Shown here in pieces: positions 55,301 through 64,000 of a stretch of 64,000 bases of DNA. How positions within the stretch are numbered: the first letter of the stretch is position 1; each line of letters starts with the position of its first letter. The DNA comes from Apostichopus japonicus. Taxonomy: Eukaryota; Echinodermata; Holothuroidea; Aspidochirotida; Stichopodidae. The position numbers and the translations under genes were made by a program. The stretch lies in the NCBI RefSeq assembly GCF_037975245.1, contig NC_092568.1, positions 33,760,501 through 33,824,500 on the forward strand, given 5' to 3'. The notes below the pieces were generated by a model. It made no database searches and was not told the DNA's origin. It saw only the letters and a list, made by a program, of their open reading frames with translations.

Positions 55301-56801
55301 GCCTATAAGCAATATAAGCATAGTACAGTGCCTAGTGCGAAGTGTGAACAGAGTACAATTTATCGCAGACATGAAGTGACCGTTCTTGGATGTGAATCAT
55401 CATTTGGATCTGAGCGGACTAATGTGGCATACATATGACGAACCATAGCCCTAGGAGGCACCAACAGTTTGATACGAGTCCATTCTCTAGATAATGGAAT
55501 TATGCATCTCGATAGGAAAATAAAGTTGGTTGATTTGAGCATCCAATATATTATTTATTTGAATTATTTGTAATAGTCTAATCAGTAAACTCACAAGTTA
55601 TAGATCATAGCTGTTCTTTGGATGTAACCCAACCCCCTACCATAAGATGCCATTTTCTTGTAGATTCTATGCTCCTCCACAAGTTCCACATGAGTTTTTA
55701 GGAATTCTATATAATTTGAGGTTTTTCCCGGTTTTTCCCAGTTTTTCCCACTTATAGGTGGGAAAAACCTCCCGGTTAAAACCGGTAAAAAACTTGTTTT
55801 TACCGGGCGGTAAAAACCGGCCAACCCTGACTTTGTGGCTATTTATCAGGTTGTCAGGTGAATAAGCATGGTACTGTACGCTTGCTTATTTACCTGATCA
55901 CGCTTGCTACTGTAAGTTATACCACCGGAATCGCTTTCATGGATTATTTAGCAACTGGCGAAATAGAGGTTGCTACGTACATACAATACATTGAAACAAC
56001 ATGGGGTATTTGGTACTCTGGTTGAAGCTGATGTGATGTAGGCTAAGGGATATTAGGTCCTCTGAAGAGAAATTATTACAGACGTGAAATTATGCATTCT
56101 GAGGCATATTTAATCTACATGCAAGGTTGGGCTGGATATTAACTAGATTAATTTTCTCTGTGTGTGTTGTGTGAGAGGTGGGGGGTTATAAAGAAAGGAA
56201 AGGGGTGTGTACAAGTCACCAGATCTGGATCCTGCCTAAACTGTATTCGTACGGTGAGCAAAATACTTACATCAGGCATATTTAACCTAGGTATGGGGTA
56301 AGTAAGCACCGCTTACTTCATCTATTTTTAAGTTTTAACGCCACTAGCTTAGGCCAGTATGTGTTAGATAGCCTATGTGAAAATTGTCCACGTTAGGCTC
56401 AAACGGGTTTGGGATTGCCTACAAAGCAGAGTCTAATTTAGAGTTAGCTCTAGCTTAATGCAAAATTTGCAATTGACAGGCTCTTGGGCTAATATTAGGC
56501 CTACTACAACTAGGGTAAAACTTACAATAACAATACATGAATACAATAACAGGAAGACTGTCAAATAGCCTAACGTTAGGCCTACCCTACCTCTATCCCG
56601 TAACACAGAGACATTAGTATTCCGTGTGGGCTCATATGTGTGGAAGCGTCGCAACCCTGGAACTGTCTCTGGATCAGAATCAGTAGAATCCTCGATCTGA
56701 GACATTTTCCCTATCAAAAACGTCCGATAGATTGGTTGTCTCAAGTAGTGATTAAAAGCAACAGTTACAAATCGTAATGTATTCTGCACGCGAGGTAACA
56801 T
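46306..56801 (-). CDS. MACROD-like mono-ADP-ribosylhydrolase, copy B
   Basis: Exons 1-8: 56591-56801, 52702-52842, 52044-52166, 51007-51102, 50574-50594, 49873-50154, 49275-49348, 48182-48266, with the same phases as copy A and the same lengths except exon 1 (+9 nt). Macrodomain motifs are kept: [71 protein letters not shown]. Differences from A include [10 protein letters not shown] for [10 protein letters not shown]. Candidate exons 47248-47281, 46649-46725 and 46306-46526 follow. In the frame used by copy A, exon 46649-46725 has a TAG (46683-46685), so B would end about 85 residues earlier. Exon-like 47065-47127 has lost its donor (GTAAG to ATAAG). The enzyme core looks intact. Confidence 0.82.
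49873..50154 (-). CDS. Copy B exon 6 with the macrodomain insertion
   Basis: 282 nt, same as copy A 30527-30808. Between LDKVLEH and [12 protein letters not shown] lies a ~40-residue insert (from [20 protein letters not shown] to [10 protein letters not shown]) absent from typical MACROD1/2 proteins, where only about two residues separate these elements. The insert is nearly identical in both copies (N-E-F versus N-E-L, K versus E), which argues it is tolerated or used. Phase 1 at both ends. Confidence 0.82.
51190..51850 (+). pseudogene. LINE 3' remnant in intron 3, copy B
   Basis: Same insertion as 32730-33440 in copy A but with a longer middle: [66 protein letters not shown] and stop. It ends in TTGAGGAGAAACAAATAAATG. 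Confidence 0.7.
53110..54206. other. Intron 1 segment unique to copy B
   Basis: No coding sequence recognised. A direct repeat of TTATTCTTAAGTTTATTCAAAG occurs twice in tandem near 53507-53550 (22-bp unit, given here as its first 20 bases TTATTCTTAAGTTTATTCAA). A (TA)n run lies at 53680-53692. Copy A has a Tx1-like LINE in the equivalent place. Confidence 0.5.
54449..55829. mobile_element. hAT-like element (1.4 kb) present only in copy B
   Basis: Ends CAGGGTTGGC and GCCAACCCTG. Subterminal inverted arrays of GGTAAAAACCGGG / CCCGGTTTTTCCCAG motifs lie at 54467-54545 and 55725-55820. CTTTGTG is repeated at both flanks (54442-54448 and 55831-55837; 7 of 8 for an 8-bp duplication). Copy A at about 36040-36070 is uninterrupted in the same place, which is an empty-site control. 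No transposase is recognisable, although short minus-strand frames (near 55600-55800) are open. Confidence 0.85.
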
Positions 56802-56908
56802 CAGTACTACTAGTGTAGTAGTGGCAGTTTTTCCCGACCGTACTCTCCATCCAAAGCTAACTTTATATTTAGGTTTTATGTATATGTACTATTAATAGTG
56901 TCGACGGG

Positions 56909-57384
56909 TATGGCAAGCCATGTGGGACAAACACTGCATAATATATCCCCGTATTAATTGGAATTAATACGCGTATTAATTGGAATATATACGCGTATAT
57001 ATTATTAGCCAATCATATGGCTTAAATATATCCGCGTATTAATTCGAATATATACACGTATTAATTCGAAGATATACACGTATTAATTCGAATATATACA
57101 CGTATTAATTCGAATATATACACGTATTAAATAAAATACATATGGGGATTAAATCCAATATATGCACGGATTAATTAGTATATACACTTTTTTTTTTAAA
57201 AACATTTCCGCTCTTGCTGTGTACATTTACCAAAGATAAATGTATTGGCGGGCTCGCGAGATCGCTTCAGAAAGCGAAACTTTACACATGTACAACACAT
57301 GTATATTCGAATTAATACGCGCGTATATATTCGAATTAATACGCGGATATATTATGCGGTGTTTGTCCCACATGGCTTGCCATA
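56909..57384. mobile_element. AT-rich foldback element, 476 bp
   Basis: Ends TATGGCAAGCCATGTGGGAC and GTCCCACATGGCTTGCCATA are perfect inverted 20-mers, extending inward to GCATAATATATCC with one mismatch. Both arms carry tandem ~20-bp units (CGTATTAATTCGAATATATA) in inverted order. GACGG flanks both sides (56903-56907 and 57385-57389), with one extra G on the left. It lies about 100 bp upstream of copy B exon 1. No coding capacity. Confidence 0.82.
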
Positions 57385-57604
57385 GACGGATGTACGCATA
57401 TGATTTGACCATTGACCTCTACCACAGTGGATTTGACAGGTACCGCGAGCAATATTTTTTTTTCGTAGTACAGCGAGGGCAAGATTACGATTTCTTCATA
57501 TTATTTTGTTTTTAAATATGATTATTCCACAGAAATTGGTTAGGATTATTCATATGTCATTGCTTCACTATAGTCACTCTCGTCACGACCGCATGGCAAT
57601 ACGT

Positions 57605-58280
57605 TTTACCTTTTATTCGATATTTGATGAAATAAACAATTATTTGGTGATATCAGCAATGCATTTATTAATTGATATCACCAACAAATTGCTGATATCA
57701 TCAAATCATTTGATCATATCATCAAATAATTGCTGAGATCAACAATTCATTTGCTGATATCACCATTTCCAACATATCATTAATTAATTGGTGTTATGAA
57801 GTACCGAATTTCTGATATCAGCAAATGATCTGCTGATATCAACAATTCATTTGCTGATATCAGTATTTCAAGCGTATCGAACGAACGTTTACAAAAAGCG
57901 CCATCAACGGAACCCCATCCGCAAAATCCCGCTAAATCTGAAGTAGTGCACAAACATAAGCTACATCGGCTATGCTAGCCTATATGCATTTGTATGACAC
58001 TGCATCGTACCAATTGCAAGATGTACGGAAGATGAAAATGATTAGGTGACATCAGCTTATGAATTGGTGATATCAACAAAAGCATGCATTATTAATATGT
58101 ACGGTTCATTTGCTGATGTCATTAAATCAATTACCGATATCATCACTTGATTTGTTGATATCAGTAAATAGATGAGAGAAAAGTTGGAGTTGTTGATATC
58201 AGCAAAGAATTGTTGATATCATTAATTAATTTGCTGATATCACCTATTCATTTGCTGATATCAGCAAATATTTGGTTATA
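57605..58280. repeat. Palindromic GATATCA-rich repeat block
   Basis: More than a dozen imperfect ~20-bp units of the type TTTGCTGATATCAxCAA(A/T) in both orientations, each centred on the palindrome GATATC or TGATATCA. They form a left group (57645-57870) and a right group (58045-58275) around a single-copy core (57880-58010). The layout resembles a decayed foldback element. Confidence 0.7.
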
Positions 58281-59119
58281 TCAGGCGCGTATATCCGGGG
58301 GGGGGGGGAGTGTGTGTTGGGGACGCCCGCCAATTTCTTTGCCAATGTGTCATGTCATAGTGCCACTTGGGATGGTGGGGGTGTGGGGAGGGGCGATATA
58401 ATTTAATTATTTTGGTTTCCTGCATCCTTTTCAATGTGAATGTGAACAGTTCAATAAACAAATACCAGTATTATGACAAATTAAAACATACAAACACCAG
58501 CTCATTTCCACTTAAGACTTCTTCCAGTCTTCAGTTTCATATATAAGAAACGTTAATAATGTAACATCTCCCTAAAGAAGTACGGTTTCTCTTAGCTGTA
58601 GGCGGCTTTGCTCATCGCAAGCATTGCACTAGTCTAACTTATAAACTACCTTTAACTGGCTTAGTTATACCTATAGTTACATAGTTGAAGGTCACACACT
58701 TTTACATGAAACTTTGGAAGGTATACTAACATAGTTTATTCTTAACTAGTTACTTTGCTACAAAGGACGAGAAGGGGGGGGGGGGGCGTTTAGACCGAAT
58801 TACTAGAAAATTTGTATAGCAACCTTCAGATTTGACAGAACCTTGGATGTTTTCTTCTACAGGCTAAGAAGTCCAGGGTCATAGGGGAAGTTATACCAGA
58901 CCTTTTGGAAAAGTAAACCAAGTCAGAATATGGACATATAAACCAAATGAACATCACAAAACTGATACACCCTTAGCCCTGGTTTCCATACATTGGGATT
59001 GTTAACCCATAAGGTTGCTCGACAAAAGAAAGGAGGAGGCACTTGCTGTTCCAGTACGGAATTTGCAAGCCACTCGAAGAATCCATGTATTGCAGATATT
59101 AAACGTTTGATTAATCCAT
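58281..59119. other. No gene seen; G-run hAT-end-like scraps
   Basis: CAGGCGCGTATATCC with a long G run at 58284-58310 looks like one hAT terminus without its partner. Another G run lies at 58775-58787. No coding homology recognised. Confidence 0.35.
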
Positions 59120-60895
59120 GATATTGTGTCTCTTTTATACTTTAAGGAAAGAATTATATAACAAAGGGTATTTTTATTGACTTTGCATGTGGGTTTAATA
59201 CTGTCTTGCCAAATCAATTTCTGAAAGATCTTTTACCGTTTGACGATGCATCAAAGAAACATTGCTTATTCATTGGCTGACACAATTTCTTCAAGGATGG
59301 TCCAGACAAATTAAGTTGGATAAAGGGTCAAGGGCGGCGGAACCGGGGGGGGGGCACAGGGGGCACGTGCCCCCCCCACTTTTCGTCAGGTTAAAAATGT
59401 GCCCTTTTTCTACATACAAATTTAGGTGTCTCAAGTTAGCAAGAGGCCAGGGAACGAGAATGTGCCCTCGGGAAAGGCCGTTTCCAGCCATCTGAGGGGT
59501 TTGTAAAACTGTAAAAATTTTCTTGCACGCTCCGCGCCAACTGATGGTGGCGCTCCGCTCAGATAGTCGTGCATACAACTTTGCAAATCCTGGCTACGCC
59601 CCTGACTTTTAATGAATTTCTGTGGGTCAAACTCAAAGCTATTTCGAATGGAAAAAAATTTGTTAAGATATTGATAAGAAATAAACTCTAATTCGGAAGA
59701 TTCCTACATTAGCAACTAGCATGATTTCACCTCATCTTGTCTCAAAAGAAAACCTGTTCCTTGTTTCCCAATTTGCACATTGGATATTGCAGTGCTAGTA
59801 TGCATAATTTCCTTGAGGGGGGGGGGGGGGGGCGGCGGCGTTGATAGAGTGATGTGTATACGCAAATAAGATAATAAGAGTTATAAAAGGTACTAAATAT
59901 AAGGCTGCATCAGTCCAATCGAATTTCTGCAAAGTGCCCTTTGATGTCGGTGCCCCCCCCCCCAGATTAAAAGTGCTTCCGCCGTCCTTGTAAAGGGTTA
60001 TCGGAAATAAAGGTTGGTGTGCCTTGGGGGGGGGCGGCCCATTATCTGCTATAGTATTTACTACTGATGAAATTAGTTTAAACTCACACATTTCTGTTAC
60101 AAAATATGCCGAAGATACTGCTCTATCATGCACAATTCCTAAGAGCTCTGTTAAAACTGAAAAGTGAAATTTTCAGTGTTCTGTAAGTGGCATAGTTCCA
60201 ACATGTGACCGCAAGACTTTATTGCGTAAACCCCCCAAATAAAGGAATTTTGATTTTGAAAATAAAACCATAAAACATGAAGGTCTCATTCTATCAAGAT
60301 CGCAACGTATTATTATTGAGGGATCTGAGTTGGCTAGAACCTCGAAAACTGAGTACTGGGAGTATACAGCGACGACAGTTTGACCTTTTCTTGCAAAGCA
60401 TCAATTGTATTAAAAAAGTATATATCTAGTGTGACTTACTTTGTGTCTTTCTTTAACCAAAATGCTAAGGAAAATGTTTTCAATATACTGAAAGCCTATT
60501 ATTCTACCCTGGCACATGTGATATATACAGTGCCTGTCTGGTACCATTGTATATTGCAAAAAAGCAAAGAAAGAAGAATGAAGTTTCTTAAATACACATC
60601 AGCTATATTTAATTTAGATTACAATATACTTTAGAAAAAGTAAATGCTGCTGCAAGAACTGAGTTTACAAGAATGGCTAATAAGATTTACAGTGATCAGA
60701 ATCACCCTTTGTATGCTGTACTTAAACGTCTCCTGCACAACATCGAGCAGAAATCTAAGAAATCCCCACAAAATATACCGAACGTAAGTTTACAGAAACT
60801 CATTTATTTACCGTGCTGCTTTATACATTCCATCCGTCTTATAATGTTTGTTGTAGTATGTTTGTTATATCGTTTTATGTATTAACTTTTGTATG
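59120..60895 (+). pseudogene. L2-like LINE reverse transcriptase remnant, interrupted by hAT elements
   Basis: Plus strand: FIDFACGFNTVLPNQFLKDL (about 59165-59230). After the insertion 59329-59990 it resumes: SEIKVGVPWG, TDEISLNSHISVTKYAEDTA (a decayed YADD box), NVFNILKAYYSTLAHVIYTV, PVWYHC and RMANKIYSDQNHPLYAVLKR. The HPL motif near the end is typical of L2/Rex1-like C-termini. Stops and frameshifts are frequent. Confidence 0.7.
59329..59990. mobile_element. hAT family X, copy 2 (662 bp), with exact 8-bp target duplication
   Basis: Ends CAAGGGCGGCGGAACC and GCTTCCGCCGTCCTTG; TAAAGGGT duplicated at 59321-59328 and 59991-59998. Opposite orientation to copy 1 at 39825-40482. Inserted in the LINE remnant 59120-60895. 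Confidence 0.92.
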
Positions 60896-60903
60896 TGTAT
60901 AGA

Positions 60904-61260
60904 CAGTGGCGGAGCTAGGGGTATAGGTCAGGGGGGCGAGAATGGTCTGTTGGGGCGCTTTCGACACTATCTAAGCGGAGCGCCACCACAGGTTGGCGCG
61001 GAGCGTGAAGAAATTGTTTGAGTAAAGATACTCCCTAGATCGCAGGAAATGACCCTTTACGGGCCTTGCTAATTTGCAGATAAACGAAGAATAAATATGT
61101 GTCATCGCCATTTTGTCAGAAAATTACACCAACAAAAAGTCAATAATCGCGAATAAGTAAAAAGTAGTAAAAAAGCTGAAAAGGGCGCCAGCAGTCCATT
61201 TGAGTCCGTCAGGGGGGGGGGGGGCATCCGCCCCCTGACTGTATGGACGCTCCGCCACTG
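60904..61260. mobile_element. Non-autonomous hAT element (357 bp) with exact 8-bp target duplication
   Basis: Ends CAGTGGCGGAGCTAGGGG and GGACGCTCCGCCACTG; TGTATAGA duplicated at 60896-60903 and 61261-61268. It shares GCGGAGCGCCACCA with family X but is otherwise different. It split a tandem pair of ~170-bp repeats (TTGTTATATCGTTTTATGTA at about 60862 and 61352). Confidence 0.92.
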
Positions 61261-61656
61261 TGTATAGATGTAGGCTATTTTATATGATATCCCATCATCT
61301 TAACATTTTCCCCTTTTATATTAGTTATTCTTGCACTGTTTGTTGTATTCTGTTTGTTATATCGTTTTATGTATTAACTTTTGTATGTGTAGATGTATTT
61401 GATATGATATCCTATCATCTTAAGAAAAAAATCACCTTTCATATAAGTTATTCTTCTTGTTGAGGTATTATATGACTCCTCTTTATAAATTTTATTTGTA
61501 TACTGGAAGGAAATAAAAAGAAGGAACCATCACACTATAGTACAACTTGGAAACACTTGAACAATGGCACAGTTGTTTCTTTCTTTAAATCTGAGGATTC
61601 ACACGAGGTTGGGTTGGATATTATGAATGTGCCTGTGAGCGTAAGAAAAATTTCAC

Positions 61657-62443
61657 CAAGGGCGGCGGAAGCACTTTGAATCTGGGGGGGCACCAACGTC
61701 GAAGGGCACTTTGCAGAAATTCGATTGGACTGATGCAGCCTGATATTTAGTACCCTTTTAGCTCTTATTGTATTATCTTATTTGCGTATACACATCACTC
61801 CATCAACGCCACCACCCCCCCCCCCCCCCTCCCCTCAAGGAAACAATGCATCCCCGGTACTAGCACTGCAGTATCTAATGTGCAAATTGGGAAACAAGGA
61901 AAAAAACAAAATGAGGTGAAATCATTATAAAGTCCAAGTCCCTGCACACGCGATCGATACATGCATGAAAGCAAATGAAATATGTGAAAATACTGAAAAA
62001 AGGCAATTTTCTATGTGTTTTTCAATGGTTAAACTGATATTATTATGATCATTATTATTGTAACGACTCTCCCAATAATTACAACCGATTTGGAAGGGTT
62101 ATAACACGGCAAATGATTGTATGTTATCGGCATGCGATGTAATAACCAACGCATGCCTATATGATATGCACATTAACATGTTCAACGCGCGCGAAGCGCG
62201 CGAAAAATTTTGGTAATATTTTTCGGGCAAATCGTTACAGCCCCCCAAATCAAATTGGGCTCCTACGCCTGTGGTAGTAAACATTTAAAACTTCCCGAAA
62301 TATTTCATTTGACATGGGTTTCGCTTTGTGTTTCGCTTTTTTATTTAGAAATTTTTATGTAGAAAAAGGGCACATTTTTAATCTGAGGAAAAGTGGGGGG
62401 GGCACGTGCCCCCTGTGCCCCCCCCCCGTTTCCGCCGCCCTTG
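61657..62443. mobile_element. hAT family X, copy 3 (787 bp), rearranged by a family Y insertion
   Basis: Ends CAAGGGCGGCGGAAGC and GTTTCCGCCGCCCTTG; AATTTCAC duplicated exactly at 61649-61656 and 62444-62451. The middle of the family X sequence is replaced from about 61930 to 62335 by a piece of family Y (GGAAGGGTTATAACACGGC, AAATTGGGCTCCTACGCC). Confidence 0.88.
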
Positions 62444-62639
62444 AATTTCACATTCCGTTTAAGGAGTAAGTATAGCCTGGAAAAGCTTCCCAAAACGTTT
62501 AAAGGATACTTAGAAACTATTGTCAGAGACGTTTCACGTAATACACTAACTTGAAAATGAAGAATTGCACACAATTTTCCGTAGTCTGTGTGCTTCATAA
62601 GAGTTCCGACTTAACAGATTACGCCACTGGAACTATTAT

Positions 62640-63180
62640 CTTTGCAACTGCACGTGTTCACATTTCATCATATCCCTTGTCTATTTTATACATTGTAGAA
62701 AATGGTGGGGGTTCTTTTAAAATAAATAGGACCAATATATCACCCTTTCAGCAGCCGGCTCTCGTTGCCCACCCTACCACAACAACCCTCTTTATGACAC
62801 CATCCATGTCACCCAAGAAAAACATACTAAACACTTATATAAATCCGCCCATAACCCATACAAATTCCTTGTCTATTTTATACATTGCAACAAAACGATG
62901 GCGTTCTTTTTAAATTAATAAGATCAATATACTACCTCGTTCAACAGCCTGCTCTCCTTGCCCTCTATATACCACCTGAGTCCCCTCATCATATCCGACT
63001 CCATCCATGTCACTCAAGAAAAACATACTAAAACACGTGATGATGTAGATACCTGCGTATACGGTTACCCATGCAAATTCCTTGTCTATTTTATACATTA
63101 TAGTATAAACGTGGACGTTTTTTTTAAAATCGATAAGACCTATGTACCACCCACCCTTCGATCATTTTCTTCTATCGTAA
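62640..63180. repeat. Three-copy ~200-bp tandem repeat
   Basis: Copies share CCTTGTCTATTTTATACATT (starting at 62675, 62867 and 63080), then GGxGTTCTTTTxAAAAT, and CATCCATGTCACCCAAGAAA followed by AACATACTAAA. Spacing is 192 and 213 bp. No gene is recognised in it. Confidence 0.8.
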
Positions 63181-63239
63181 GGTTATTCCATCTACACCCC
63201 CCACCCCTTCCTCTCCCCGTGTGGCAGTGAACATTCACG

Positions 63240-63813
63240 GTGTACCCTATGCCTACTACACAAAAGTGAGGAATACTATAGTCTGTGACAGGACGAAACT
63301 TCAAAATTTAGTTCTAGCATAGTCACGAATATGCAATGTGTGACGAATGTCTAAAATTAACTGAAAATGACATGACATAACGACAAATATGTTAACACTA
63401 AAATAACTATGTAAGAAATTTTTCGATCAGCAACAAATATGAGAACTCAAAGTTATATTTAAAATATTGACAACTTTCGGTACAAAAGATCATTTTTTAA
63501 TTGCGTTATACTAAAGTCAAAATGTGAAAATCTGTAGAGCGCGTTTTCTCAAAACTCACATTTTGAACATTCGTCACTACGCCAGAACGGGGACGTCTGT
63601 GTGTAGTGTTCGGTTTCGGAAATATCTGGTATTATTTCCTTCAACGAAGTTTTATAGTAGCCGTTATAAGAGGTTTTGTAGGCTACACCAATAAATTAAA
63701 TGTGTCTGAATTTTCGAAAATTCCCTGACTAACATTATTCATAATAAAATAAAACTGTTAGCAAACTGCTTATCCACTAGAGAGCCTGTGTAATAGAATG
63801 TGTAAGGGTAAGT
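63240..63813. other. No gene seen
   Basis: AT-rich sequence without recognisable coding homology, between the 200-bp tandem repeats and the hammerhead-like motif. It may belong to the body of the element that carries the motif. Confidence 0.35.
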
Positions 63814-63856
63814 TGGCCTGACGTTTCGATCCTAGCAGGATCTTCTTCAGAGGCTA
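63814..63856 (-). ncRNA. Hammerhead-ribozyme-like motif of a Penelope-type element
   Basis: Minus strand, in order: TAGCCT (stem I 5'), CTGAAGA (core box 1, with A at the variable position 7), one A, stem II GATCC-TGCTA-GGATC, GAAA (core box 2), C-GTC (minimal stem III ACGT and cleavage triplet GTC), AGGCCA (stem I 3'; GCCT pairs with AGGC). Type I hammerheads with minimal stem III are known in Penelope-like retroelements. The single A between core and stem II is a departure from the minimal consensus. No Penelope polymerase is visible in the window; the element may continue past 64000. Confidence 0.55.
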
Positions 63857-64000
63857 AAAAAAAAACATTAATTCATCATATACTTCCCTCTACTCGTGCA
63901 ATTTTGACCGGTCTGTATAGGGGTTGAAATAGGGTTTTAAATATATAGGCCTATTGGTTGTCCATGACATTTTGTGCAACATTATGTGTTTTGAAGTGAA

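Larger units (their letters stand above)
44092..56815. repeat. Tandem segmental duplication, copy B
   Basis: About 12.7 kb, head-to-tail with copy A (23660-37655). It lacks the L2 and Tx1 insertions of A but carries its own 1.4-kb hAT-like element at 54449-55829. Exons are highly similar. Introns differ by many small indels, so the duplication is not very recent. Confidence 0.9.

Noticed and set aside
60905-61260. GGCGGAGC / GCTCCGCC palindromes considered as regulatory GC boxes.
   Set aside because: They are the inverted ends of a hAT element with an exact 8-bp target duplication.

Overview
This is an AT-rich eukaryotic window with introns, many homopolymer G/C runs and dense transposon remnants. 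No bacterial or viral gene organisation is visible. The gene content (a secreted CAP protein with CUB domains, MACROD-type macrodomain genes) and the repeat content (CR1/L2-like LINEs, hAT families, foldback elements, a Penelope-type hammerhead-like motif) suggest a marine invertebrate. An echinoderm such as a sea cucumber is my guess; this is inference, with modest confidence. All three host genes recognised lie on the minus strand.

Region 1 (1-9750) has no convincing host gene. It holds LINE 3' remnants (101-690, 6370-7620), a nested hAT-like composite (1515-4011), a 490-bp foldback element with a 6-bp target duplication (5287-5776), and a small hAT element inside a LINE (6917-7272).

Region 2 (9758-22690) is an 11-exon gene. 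All splice sites and phases were traced by eye. It encodes a signal peptide, a very charged linker, a CAP/SCP domain, a Cys-rich hinge, a Pro/Gly linker and two CUB domains (614 aa if one apparently missing base in exon 5 is allowed for). Its introns carry a ~617-bp GAA/TTC array starting about 20 nt after a 5' splice site, a minisatellite made of copies of a 5' splice junction, other minisatellites, a tRNA-like sequence and a 682-bp foldback element.

Region 3 (about 23660-56815) is a direct tandem duplication of a MACROD-like mono-ADP-ribosylhydrolase gene: copy A 26277-37646, copy B 46306-56801. Both copies keep the coding exons 1-8, including a 21-nt micro-exon and a ~40-residue insertion inside the macrodomain. 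They differ in transposon insertions and in their C-terminal exons. The spacer between them holds a 5'-truncated CR1 element split by a 3.6-kb hAT element that encodes a transposase C-terminus. A 73-bp scrap of intron 1 abuts the start of copy B.

Region 4 (56800-64000) is almost entirely repeats: two palindromic families, a LINE split by hAT elements with perfect 8-bp target duplications, a nested hAT, a 3-copy tandem repeat, and a hammerhead-ribozyme-like motif at 63814-63856.
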